This document shows, piece by piece, positions 8,224 through 16,153 of a stretch of DNA of 64,000 nt. The DNA lies in assembly GCF_900631945.1 (NCBI RefSeq), contig NZ_UZWE01000033.1, positions 62,001 through 126,000 of the forward strand, read 5' to 3'. How positions within the stretch are numbered: the stretch's first letter is position 1; every line of letters starts with the position of its first letter. A program made the translations under genes and the position numbers. Below the pieces are notes generated by a model. It saw nothing but the letters and a program-made list of their open reading frames with translations, was not told where the DNA came from and searched no databases. The stretch comes from Paracoccus haematequi (GTDB lineage: Bacteria; Pseudomonadota; Alphaproteobacteria; Rhodobacterales; Rhodobacteraceae).

Positions 8224-9276
8224 GTGACGGGGGTCTGGCTGCTGGCGGCGATTGCCGCAGGGGGCTGGGTCTTCGGCCTGCCGCGCCGCTGGCTGCTGGC
8301 GGTGCTGGCGCTGGCCTGGGCGGGGATCGTGCTGTCGCATCTGGCCGGGATCGGCCTGTTCGGCGGATCGGCGCGCGGCTGGCTGGTCGCGGGCGGGCTT
8401 GCGGCGCTGATCCTGGCCTATCGCGCGGGACTCTCCTGGCTGCGGGCGCGCGCTCTGCCGGTTGACCAAGCCGCGTCCCCACCGCCTGTCCCTGCGCCGC
8501 CTGCGGTCAGCGATGCCGAGCTGGACCGCTATGCCCGCCATCTGGTGCTGCGAGAGATCGGCGGGCCGGGCCAGATGCGCCTGCGCGACGCGCGGGTGCT
8601 GGTGGTGGGCGCCGGGGGGTTGGGGGCGCCGGTCTGCCTGTATCTTGCGGCGGCGGGTGTGGGGCGGATCACGGTGGCCGATGACGACAGGGTCAGCCTG
8701 TCCAACCTGCAACGCCAGGTGATCTTTCGCAGCGACCAGCAGGGGCAGGGCAAAGCCCAGGCCGCCACCGCCGCGATGCGCGCCCTGAACCCGCATGTGC
8801 AGGCGACACCCCTGCCGCGCCGGATCGCGGCGGATGACGTGGAACTGGTTGCCGAACACGATCTGGTCCTGGACGGCACCGACAGCTTCGCCGCGCGCGA
8901 GGCCATCAACCGTGCCTGCGTCGCGGCGGGCGTGCCGCTGATCGCCGGGGCCATCGCGCAATGGGAAGGGCAGGTCACGATTGAAGACCCGGCGCGCGGC
9001 GGCCCGCGCCTGGCCTGCCTGTTCCCCACCGCCCCCGCGCCCGGCCTTGCCCCGCCCTGCGCCGAGGCCGGCGTGATCGGCCCCCTTCCGGGCGTCGTCG
9101 GCAGCCTGATGGCGATGGAGGCGGTCAAGCACCTGACCGGCGCCGGGCAGGGCCTGCGCGGGCGGATGCTGATCTTCGACGGGCTTTACGGCGAAAGCCG
9201 CATGATCGGCACCGCGCGGCGGGCGGATTGCCCGGTCTGCGGATCGGGTCTGGAAGGCGGCGCCTCTGCCCCTTAG
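8224..9276 (+). CDS. Membrane-anchored MoeB/ThiF-like adenylyltransferase
   Basis: 350 residues from a GTG start. The first ~80 residues hold two to three hydrophobic segments (VWLLAAIAAGGWVFGL; WLLAVLALAWAGIVLSHLAG; GWLVAGGLAALILAY), then a Pro-rich linker and a complete E1-like domain (about 97-345): RYARHLVLREIGGPGQ, the nucleotide loop VLVVGAGGLGAPV, LQRQVIFR, the DGTDSFAAR segment and CAEAGVIGPLPGVVGS. The usual first CxxC zinc pair is reduced to one Cys (PRLACLF) while the second is intact (CPVCG). Such enzymes adenylate the C-terminus of MoaD/ThiS-type sulfur carriers. There is no rhodanese domain. Confidence 0.85.
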   Translation: MTGVWLLAAIAAGGWVFGLPRRWLLAVLALAWAGIVLSHLAGIGLFGGSARGWLVAGGLAALILAYRAGLSWLRARALPVDQAASPPPVPAPPAVSDAELDRYARHLVLREIGGPGQMRLRDARVLVVGAGGLGAPVCLYLAAAGVGRITVADDDRVSLSNLQRQVIFRSDQQGQGKAQAATAAMRALNPHVQATPLPRRIAADDVELVAEHDLVLDGTDSFAAREAINRACVAAGVPLIAGAIAQWEGQVTIEDPARGGPRLACLFPTAPAPGLAPPCAEAGVIGPLPGVVGSLMAMEAVKHLTGAGQGLRGRMLIFDGLYGESRMIGTARRADCPVCGSGLEGGASAP

Positions 9277-9300
9277 GTTCGTTGCAACCAAGGAGGCGCC

Positions 9301-11325
9301 ATGAACCCCGAACTGACCCGCTGGACCGGCCCCGAGGGGTTGCCCCGGTTCGATCTGATCGCGGACGACGACTTCGCCCCCGCCTTCGACCGCGAACTGG
9401 CCGCCGCCGAAGCCGCGATGGAGGCGATCGCCGCCAATCCCGAACCGCCCAGCTTTGCCAATACCGTCGCCGCGATGGAAACGGCCGAGGACGGGCTGAA
9501 CCGCGTCCTGTCGATCTTCTATACGCTGGCGAATGTCGATTCGAACCCCGCGAGAGAGGCGCTGCAACGCGACTTCGCCCCGCGTCTTGCCGCCTATAAC
9601 AGCAAGACCGGCATGGACCCCCGCCTTTATGCCCGCGTCAGGGCGGTGGCGGAAACGGCCGACCACCTGCCGCCTGAGGACCGGCGCATCACCGAACTGG
9701 CGCTGCGCGGCCTGACCCGATCCGGCGCCGGGCTTGACGGCGCGGCGCGCGACCGCATGGCCGAAATCCGCGCCCGGATGGCCGTGTTGACCACGCAGTT
9801 TTCCCAGAACGTGCTGGCCGATGAACGCGATTATGTCTTGCCGATCCCCGACGACCGGCTGGCGGGGCTGCCCGACTGGCTGATCGCGTCCCTGCGCGCG
9901 GCGGCCAAGGCGAGGGGGCTGAACGGGCAGATCGTGACGCTGAACCGATCTCTGATCGTGCCGTTCCTGGAACATGCGGGTGACCGGGCGCTGCGCGAGG
10001 TGGCGTTCCGGGCCTGGACCGCGCGCGGCTCGGGGCAGGGCGCGGGCGGCGCCGCGACCGACAACCTGCCCTTGGTGGCCGAGATCCTGGCCCTGCGCCA
10101 CGAACGCGCCCGGCTGCTGGGCTATGCCGATTTCGCCGCCTACAAGCTGGAACCCGAAATGGCGGGCAGCGCCGACCGCGTGGCCGAATTGCTGAGCCAG
10201 GTCTGGGAACCCGCCCGCGCCCGCGCTTCGGCGGACGAAGCCCGGCTGACCGCCATGCTGCGCGACGACGGTGTGAACGGCGCCCTGGAACCCTGGGACT
10301 GGCGGCATTATGCCGAACGGCTGCGGCGGCAGGACCACGATTTCGACGCCGACCAGGTCAAGCCCTATCTGACGCTGGACGCGATGCTGGGCGCGATGAT
10401 GGATGTCGCGCACCGCCTGTTCCGGCTGGAGTTCCAGCCCCTTGAAGCGCCGCTCTGGTCGCCCGACGCCCGCGCCTGGCGGATCACCCGCGACGGCAGG
10501 CTGATGGCGATCTTCGTGGGCGATTACTTCGCCCGCCCCTCGAAACGGTCGGGGGCCTGGTGTTCGTCGCTGCAAGTTCAGCACAAGATCGGCGCGGGCC
10601 AGCGTCCCATCGTCGTCAATGTCTGCAATTTCACCCCGCCCGAGGCATCGGGCGCACCCGCCTTCCTGTCCTGGGACGACGCCCGCACGCTGTTCCACGA
10701 GTTCGGCCACGCCACGCATCACATCCTGTCGGATGTGGACTGGCCGTCGATCTCGGGGACGGCGGTGGCGCAGGATTTCGTCGAACTGCCCAGCCAGCTT
10801 TACGAACACTGGCTGGAACAGCCCGCCGTGCTGGACGCCCATGCGCGGCATTACCAAACCGGGGAACCGCTGCCCGCCGACCTGCGCGACCGGCTGCTGG
10901 CGGCGGGCAAGGCGGATGCGGGGTTTTCCACGACCGAATACCTGGAAAGCGCGCTTGTGGATCTGGCCTTCCACCGGGGCGACCCGCCCGCCGATCCCCT
11001 GGCCGCCCAGGGCCGGGCTTTGGCGGACCTGGACGCGCCCGCCGCGATCCCGATGCGCCACGCCACGCCGCATTTCAGCCATGTCTTCAGCGGCGACAGC
11101 TATGCCAGCGGCTATTACAGCTATATGTGGTCCGAGGTGATGGACGCCGACGCCTTCGCCGCCTTCCAGGAGACCGGCGACATCTTCGACCCGGCGACCG
11201 CGCGGCGGCTGGAGGAGACGATCCTGTCCAAGGGCGGCTCGGCCCCGGCGGATCAACTGTGGCTGGCCTTCCGCCAGCGGATGCCCGGGGTGGACGCCTT
11301 GCTGCGCGGACGTGGGCTGGCCTAG
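9301..11325 (+). CDS. M3 family zinc metallopeptidase (oligopeptidase A / peptidyl-dipeptidase type)
   Basis: 674 residues, standard for the bacterial Dcp/PrlC group. The catalytic zinc motif HEFGH is at residues 465-469 within TLFHEFGHATHHI, and the third ligand follows in the downstream EYLESALVDLAFHR region. The YASGYYSYMWSEVMDADAF segment near the C-terminus is a hallmark substrate-binding loop. No signal peptide, so it is cytoplasmic and degrades short peptides. A good AAGGAGG ribosome site precedes the ATG. The stop overlaps the stop of the convergent next gene within CTAG. Confidence 0.92.
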   Translation: MNPELTRWTGPEGLPRFDLIADDDFAPAFDRELAAAEAAMEAIAANPEPPSFANTVAAMETAEDGLNRVLSIFYTLANVDSNPAREALQRDFAPRLAAYNSKTGMDPRLYARVRAVAETADHLPPEDRRITELALRGLTRSGAGLDGAARDRMAEIRARMAVLTTQFSQNVLADERDYVLPIPDDRLAGLPDWLIASLRAAAKARGLNGQIVTLNRSLIVPFLEHAGDRALREVAFRAWTARGSGQGAGGAATDNLPLVAEILALRHERARLLGYADFAAYKLEPEMAGSADRVAELLSQVWEPARARASADEARLTAMLRDDGVNGALEPWDWRHYAERLRRQDHDFDADQVKPYLTLDAMLGAMMDVAHRLFRLEFQPLEAPLWSPDARAWRITRDGRLMAIFVGDYFARPSKRSGAWCSSLQVQHKIGAGQRPIVVNVCNFTPPEASGAPAFLSWDDARTLFHEFGHATHHILSDVDWPSISGTAVAQDFVELPSQLYEHWLEQPAVLDAHARHYQTGEPLPADLRDRLLAAGKADAGFSTTEYLESALVDLAFHRGDPPADPLAAQGRALADLDAPAAIPMRHATPHFSHVFSGDSYASGYYSYMWSEVMDADAFAAFQETGDIFDPATARRLEETILSKGGSAPADQLWLAFRQRMPGVDALLRGRGLA

Positions 11326-11888
11326 TCCCGCACCTCGTCCGGGTCCACGCCCCAGATCGAGGTCTTGGGCACCCAGCCCCGCTGCCCGCCGCCGGAAATG
11401 CGGCACCAGCCGGGGTTGCATTCGCCCAGCCGGACGATGGCGCCCATCTCGGCGCGCGCGACGATGTCGGCGTCCGGGTTGGGGCGGTTGCGCAGTTCCA
11501 CCATGTCCTGCGTCACAAGCGCGGTGCGCACGCCCGACAGCAGCGCATAATGGACCCAGCCGCCGGCGCCGTCCTTGTCCTCGACCCGGCGCCAGTGGCC
11601 GAATTCGGCGACGACCCGCAGCGGCATCCCGGCATGGCGGAACACCCAGTCGATCCGGTGCGACAGGCTGGGGCCGCGGCGGGCATTGCCCTCGGACCCC
11701 TTCAGGCTGACATAGCGGGGGACGGGCAGGTTCGTGACCGGGCCGCGCGTTCCGGCCTGGCCCTGGTCCTGGACGCGGACGATCCGTGCATCGGCCGATT
11801 GCGGCACGACGGCCGTCTGCGCCAGCGCCAGCCCCGCCGATGCTGCGAAAGCCAGCGCCGCGCCACCGAAAAGCCTGCCTGTCCTCAT
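11322..11888 (-). CDS. Secreted bacterial SH3-domain protein
   Basis: 188 residues: signal peptide (MRTGRLFGGAALAFAASAGLALAQ), then two SH3-like repeats. The first is around PVPRYVSLKGSEGNARRGPS and the second around MVELRNRPNPDADIVARAE, ending CNPGWCRISGGGQRGWVPK. This double-SH3 architecture is common in Rhodobacteraceae periplasmic proteins that probably bind peptidoglycan. The ATG was chosen because the signal peptide begins there. It converges on the M3 peptidase, sharing CTAG. Confidence 0.85.
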   Translation of the reverse strand: MRTGRLFGGAALAFAASAGLALAQTAVVPQSADARIVRVQDQGQAGTRGPVTNLPVPRYVSLKGSEGNARRGPSLSHRIDWVFRHAGMPLRVVAEFGHWRRVEDKDGAGGWVHYALLSGVRTALVTQDMVELRNRPNPDADIVARAEMGAIVRLGECNPGWCRISGGGQRGWVPKTSIWGVDPDEVRD

Positions 11889-12059
11889 GATCCCGTCCGT
11901 TCCTGCCGACCGCCTTGCGGCGGCCCTTTCTGCCCTCTGCCGAGGCCGCGCAGCGTCCCCGATGGGGTCTTGTGCCTGCCCCATATCGCGGGCAGTTTGC
12001 CAAAAGCGGCGCCAGTTTGAAAGGCCGCCCCGACATGACATCGAGAAAGTGAGGCCATC

Positions 12060-13061
12060 ATGCACAGCCCGCAACCCTCGCGCCAGAAACTGCGCATCGT
12101 CGTGACGCGCCGCCTGCCCGAGGCGGTCGAGACGCGCATGAAGGAACTGTTCGACGTGGTGCTGCGCGAGGACGACGCCAAGATGTCGCGCGACGACCTG
12201 GCGGCGGCGATGCGCGGGGCGGATGTGCTGGTCCCGACCGTCACCGACCATATCGACGCCAACATGCTGGCCCAGGCCGGAGAGCGGTTGAAGCTGATCG
12301 CCAATTACGGCGCGGGTGTCGATCACATCGACGTGCATTCCGCCCGGCAGCGCGGCATCCTGGTCAGCAACACCCCCGGCGTCGTGACCGAGGATACGGC
12401 CGACATGGTGATGGCGCTGATCCTGGGCGTCACGCGGCGCATCCCGGAAGGCATGGCAGAGATGCAGGCGGGCCGGTGGGCCGGATGGGCGCCGACCGCG
12501 CATCTGGGCGGCCGCGTCGGCGGGCGCCGCCTGGGGATCCTGGGCATGGGCCGGATCGGCCAGGCGGTCGCCCGGCGGGCCAATGTCTTTGGCATGCAGG
12601 TCCATTACCACAACCGACGCCGCCTGCGCCCCGAAATCGAGGAGGAATTGCAGGCCACCTATTGGGAAAGCCTGGACCAGATGCTGGCGCGGATGGACAT
12701 CATCAGCGTGAACGCCCCGCATACGCCGTCGACCTTCCATCTGCTCAATGCGCGGCGGCTGAAGCTGCTGAAACCTTCGGCGGTGGTGGTGAACACCTCT
12801 CGCGGCGAGGTGATCGACGAGAACGCGCTGACGCGGATGCTGCGCGCCAAGGAAATCGCGGGCGCGGGCCTGGACGTGTTCGAACACGGGCACGAGATCA
12901 ACCCCCGCCTGCGCGAGTTGCCCAACGTGGTGCTGCTGCCGCATATGGGATCGGCCACGGTCGAGGGCCGCGCCGAGATGGGCGAGAAGGTCATCATCAA
13001 CATCAAGACCTTTGCCGACGGCCACCGTCCCCCGGATCTGGTCGTGCCGTCGATGCTGTAA
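12060..13061 (+). CDS. D-2-hydroxyacid dehydrogenase, glyoxylate/hydroxypyruvate reductase type
   Basis: 333 residues. Substrate-binding N-part with IANYGAGVDHIDV, the NAD(P) Rossmann motif LGILGMGRIGQAVARRA, and the catalytic triad Arg (VNTSRGEVID), Glu (GAGLDVFEHG) and His (LLPHMGSAT). It is closest in style to GyaR-type glyoxylate reductases, but the exact 2-ketoacid is not determinable from sequence. The upstream 170 bases (11889-12059) separate it from the divergent SH3 gene and should hold both promoters; I see no clear operator there. Confidence 0.88.
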   Translation: MHSPQPSRQKLRIVVTRRLPEAVETRMKELFDVVLREDDAKMSRDDLAAAMRGADVLVPTVTDHIDANMLAQAGERLKLIANYGAGVDHIDVHSARQRGILVSNTPGVVTEDTADMVMALILGVTRRIPEGMAEMQAGRWAGWAPTAHLGGRVGGRRLGILGMGRIGQAVARRANVFGMQVHYHNRRRLRPEIEEELQATYWESLDQMLARMDIISVNAPHTPSTFHLLNARRLKLLKPSAVVVNTSRGEVIDENALTRMLRAKEIAGAGLDVFEHGHEINPRLRELPNVVLLPHMGSATVEGRAEMGEKVIINIKTFADGHRPPDLVVPSML

Positions 13062-13065
13062 GGGT

Positions 13066-13112
13066 GGGGGCGCTGCCCCCGTCCCCGTGCCGGGGACTCC
13101 CCCGGGATATTT
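13066..13112 (-). repeat. Dispersed intergenic repeat, copy B
   Basis: Read on the minus strand: core AAATATCCCGGGGG (13099-13112), then a GTCCCC-n5-GGGGAC hairpin (13081-13097) and GGGGGC-n3-GCCCCC (13066-13080). It has the same organisation as copies A and C but is inverted relative to the flanking genes. It lies just after the hydroxyacid dehydrogenase stop, where it could act as a transcription-stop structure. Confidence 0.65.
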
Positions 13113-13134
13113 TCGCACAGAAGATGGGATCGGG

Positions 13135-14286
13135 ATGACGGCTGCTGTCGGGATCGGGGCGCGTTGGGCAGTGTCCGCGCTGTTCTTTGCGAATGGGCTG
13201 GTGGTCGGAAGCTGGGCCCCGAAGCTGCCTGCGATGATGGCGCGGCTGGGGATCGGCGAATCGGTGGCGGGGCTGCTGGTCCTGTCGCTGGGCGTCGGGT
13301 CGATCTGTCTGATGCCGGTCTTTGGCGCCCTGGTGGCGCGGCGCGGGTCGGCCTGGGCGGTCAGGCTGGCGGCGGTGCTGTTCGCGCCAAGCCTGATCTG
13401 GATTTCGCTTGCGCCGACGGTGTGGGCGGTGGCGGCGACGGTGCTGGTCTTCGGCGGGCTGATCGGCGCCATGGACGTGGCGATGAACGCCAATGCCGTG
13501 GCGGTCGAGCGCGCGCGACGGCGGGCGATCATGTCGTCCTGCCACGGGTTCTGGTCGCTGGGCGGCCTGGCGGGGGCAGGGGCTGGCGGCCTGGGCATCC
13601 AGGCGATGGGCGAGCTGGCCCATGCTGTCGTGGTGACGGGGATCGTCGCCGCGATCCTGGCCCTGGCTTTTCCCCGGCTGCTGCGCGACGGCCCGGAAGG
13701 CGGGCACGCGCACCAGCCGCTGCGTCTGCCGCGCACGCCGCTGCCCTATCTGATCGGGGTGATGGCGCTGGCCTCGATGATCCCCGAGGGTGCGATCCTC
13801 GATTGGGCGGCGGTTTACCTGCAACGGGAAATGGGCGCCTCGCTTGCCCTGGCGGGCTGGGGTTTCGCCGCCTGCGCGGGGACCATGGCGGTGATGCGCT
13901 TCCTGGGGGACGCCATCCGGCGGCGGCATGGCGCGGTCAGGACGTTGCAGGCCAGCACGGTGATCGCCATGGCGGGACTGGCGCTGGCGGCCCTGGCGGG
14001 ATCGCCCCCGCTGGCGCTGATCGGCTTTGGCTTGGCCGGGATCGGCATCGCCAACATGGTGCCGATCGCCTTTTCCGCGGCGGGAAACCTGCCCGGACTG
14101 GCGCAGGGGGTGGGACTGTCGGTGGTGACGACGATGGGCTATTCCGGAATCCTGCTGGCGCCCGGAACCATTGGTTTCCTGGCCGAACGCACCGGCTTTT
14201 CGGTGATCTATCTGGGCCTGTCGCTGTTGCTGCTGGTGCCGCTGGCCCTGTCACGGCTGGCGCGCACGGCGGATTTCGAGGGCTAG
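13135..14286 (+). CDS. MFS transporter
   Basis: 383 residues with about twelve hydrophobic segments. The N-terminal GARWAVSALFFANGLVVGSWAPKLP and the loop containing RRGSAWAVRL resemble the YbjJ-like branch of the major facilitator superfamily. Substrate unknown. The start ATG follows GGGATCGGG; an upstream extension of the frame would run into the preceding repeat and gene. It is monocistronic: the next gene (panB) converges on it. Confidence 0.82.
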   Translation: MTAAVGIGARWAVSALFFANGLVVGSWAPKLPAMMARLGIGESVAGLLVLSLGVGSICLMPVFGALVARRGSAWAVRLAAVLFAPSLIWISLAPTVWAVAATVLVFGGLIGAMDVAMNANAVAVERARRRAIMSSCHGFWSLGGLAGAGAGGLGIQAMGELAHAVVVTGIVAAILALAFPRLLRDGPEGGHAHQPLRLPRTPLPYLIGVMALASMIPEGAILDWAAVYLQREMGASLALAGWGFAACAGTMAVMRFLGDAIRRRHGAVRTLQASTVIAMAGLALAALAGSPPLALIGFGLAGIGIANMVPIAFSAAGNLPGLAQGVGLSVVTTMGYSGILLAPGTIGFLAERTGFSVIYLGLSLLLLVPLALSRLARTADFEG

Positions 14287-14315
14287 CGACCAAGGCTCAT
14301 GCGGCGCATGATCCG

Positions 14316-15125
14316 TCAGCGATAAACGTTCCCGTCACCCGGAAAGCCGCGGTCCCGGACGGCCGCCGCATAATCGGCGATGGCCTGGTCCGCCTGCGCC
14401 CCCAGATCGGCGAATCTGCGGACGAAGCGGGGCACCCGGCCGGTCAGGCCCAGCATGTCGTCCAGCACCAGGATCTGCCCGTCGCAGCGGACCGAGGCGC
14501 CGATGCCGATGGTGGGCGCGACCACTGCCTCGGTGATGCGGTCGGCCAGATCCTCGACCACGCCTTCGACGACGATGGAGAAGGCCCCGGCTTCGGCCAC
14601 GTCGGCCGCGTCCTGGATATGGCCCGCCCAGCTGTCCGTTTCGCGGCCCTGGGTCTTGAAGCCGCCGAAGGTATGCGTCTGCTGCGGCGTCAGCCCGACA
14701 TGGCCCATCACCGGGATGCCGCGTTCCGTCAGGAACCGGATCGTCGGCGCCATGCGGCTGCCGCCTTCCAGCTTGACCGCGCCGCAGCCGGTTTCGCCCA
14801 TGATCCGGGCGGCGTTGCGGAAGGCCTGCTGGGGGCTTTCCTCGTAGCTGCCGAAGGGCATGTCGATCACCACCATGGCGCGGCTGCTGCCCCGGACGAC
14901 CGCCTGGCCGTGCAGGATCATCATCTCCATCGTCACGCCGATGGTGGAGGGCAGGCCGTGGACCACCATGCCCAGGCTGTCGCCGACCAGGATGATGTCG
15001 GCATGGGGGTCCACCCTGGCCGCCAGCGGCGCGGTATAGGCGGTCAGCGCGACGATGGGGGTGGCGCCTTTGCGGGCAAGGATCTGGGGGGCGGTGACGC
15101 GCTTGACGGGGGCTTGGGCGGACAT
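14316..15125 (-). CDS. panB: 3-methyl-2-oxobutanoate hydroxymethyltransferase
   Basis: 269 residues, full length for PanB. Conserved pieces: [19 protein letters not shown], the metal-binding [29 protein letters not shown], and [11 protein letters not shown]. It makes ketopantoate from alpha-ketoisovalerate and 5,10-methylene-THF in pantothenate synthesis. It lies 8 bases downstream of panC in a two-gene operon. With coaBC at 30.3 kb, two segments of CoA biosynthesis are in this window. Confidence 0.95.
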   Translation of the reverse strand: MSAQAPVKRVTAPQILARKGATPIVALTAYTAPLAARVDPHADIILVGDSLGMVVHGLPSTIGVTMEMMILHGQAVVRGSSRAMVVIDMPFGSYEESPQQAFRNAARIMGETGCGAVKLEGGSRMAPTIRFLTERGIPVMGHVGLTPQQTHTFGGFKTQGRETDSWAGHIQDAADVAEAGAFSIVVEGVVEDLADRITEAVVAPTIGIGASVRCDGQILVLDDMLGLTGRVPRFVRRFADLGAQADQAIADYAAAVRDRGFPGDGNVYR

Positions 15126-15133
15126 CGTGTCGT

Positions 15134-15985
15134 TCAGCCTTTCGGATGCGCGACCCGCTGGTCGATCAGCAGCACGTCGCCGAAGCGGACGGCCAGCAGG
15201 ATCGCCACCGGGCGCTGGATGGAGGCGATGCGCGACAGGTCGTCGGCATCGCGGATGTCGATGGACCGGATTTCGGCCAAGGGTTCGGCGCGGATCATGC
15301 GGCGCAGTTCCGCGCGGATGGCGGCCAGGCCGGCGCCCTCGGCCACCATCCGCGCCGCGCGGTCCAGGGCGCGGGCCAGCACCGGGGCGGCGGCGCGCTG
15401 CGCAGGCGACAGGCGGCGGTTGCGCGACGACATGGCAAGGCCGTCGGCTTCGCGCACGGTGGGCACGGGCAGGATTTGCACCGGCACGTCCAGATCCGCG
15501 ACCATCCGCCGGATCACGGCAAGCTGCTGGTAATCCTTCTCGCCGAAGGCGGCGGCATGGGGCTGGACGATGTTGAACAGCTTCGTCACCACCGTCGCCA
15601 CCCCCCGGAAATGGCCGGGGCGCAACCGGCCCATCAGCATCCGGGACAGGCCCGTCACCTCGACCACCGTCTGCGCGCCGGGGCGATAGATGTCGGCGAC
15701 GGTCGGCAGGAACACCGCGTCGCAGCCCGCCTTGCGCAGCAGGGCCAGGTCGTTTTCCTCGTCCCGAGGATAGGTCGCCAGATCCTCGTTCGGGCCGAAC
15801 TGCGTGGGATTGACGAAGATCGAGGTCACGACCCGGCCGCCCCCCTGCGTCTCCAGCCAGGCCCGCGCCGCCGCGACCAGGGCCAGATGCCCGTCATGCA
15901 GCGCGCCCATCGTGGGCACCAGGGCCACGCGGCCCTGGCCCAGCCGCCAGTCGCGCATCGCCTGCCTGTCACGGCATATCTGCAT
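15134..15985 (-). CDS. panC: Pantothenate synthetase
   Basis: 283 residues from [10 protein letters not shown]. The adenylate-forming signatures are clear: [16 protein letters not shown] (HIGH-like), [36 protein letters not shown] and the KMSKS-like [12 protein letters not shown]. It condenses pantoate and beta-alanine with ATP. In-frame ATGs at 16015 and 15997 would add 10 or 4 residues; the chosen start matches the usual family N-terminus and has a GGGGGACC upstream. First gene of panC-panB, divergent from the flavoprotein at 16154. Confidence 0.93.
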   Translation of the reverse strand: MQICRDRQAMRDWRLGQGRVALVPTMGALHDGHLALVAAARAWLETQGGGRVVTSIFVNPTQFGPNEDLATYPRDEENDLALLRKAGCDAVFLPTVADIYRPGAQTVVEVTGLSRMLMGRLRPGHFRGVATVVTKLFNIVQPHAAAFGEKDYQQLAVIRRMVADLDVPVQILPVPTVREADGLAMSSRNRRLSPAQRAAAPVLARALDRAARMVAEGAGLAAIRAELRRMIRAEPLAEIRSIDIRDADDLSRIASIQRPVAILLAVRFGDVLLIDQRVAHPKG

Positions 15986-16044
15986 CCGGTCCCCCATCCC
16001 CCCAGTGGCGCGCACCCTAAGGGACCGCTACAGATTCGCACAAG

Positions 16045-16059
16045 TGCTGCGTCGCAGCA
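16045..16059. promoter_or_regulatory. Palindrome between panC and the flavoprotein gene
   Basis: TGCTGCG-T-CGCAGCA: perfect 7-bp arms around one base, located between divergent panC (60 bases away) and the dehydrogenase (95 bases away). It could be an operator or a small hairpin; no regulator can be assigned. Confidence 0.4.
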
Positions 16060-16153
16060 TGTCGCTTTTCGCCATTATAGGTCGGGCTTAACGAACCGTT
16101 TGGCGCGCGCCGTGGCAGTAACAGGGCAACAACAAGCCCAGGGAGTCGCGCGG

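Noticed and set aside
8167..12036. Very long open frame on the minus strand opposite moeB and the M3 peptidase
   Set aside because: It is a GC-bias shadow: low-complexity Arg/Ala/Gly-rich translation with no motifs, opposite genes with full catalytic signatures.
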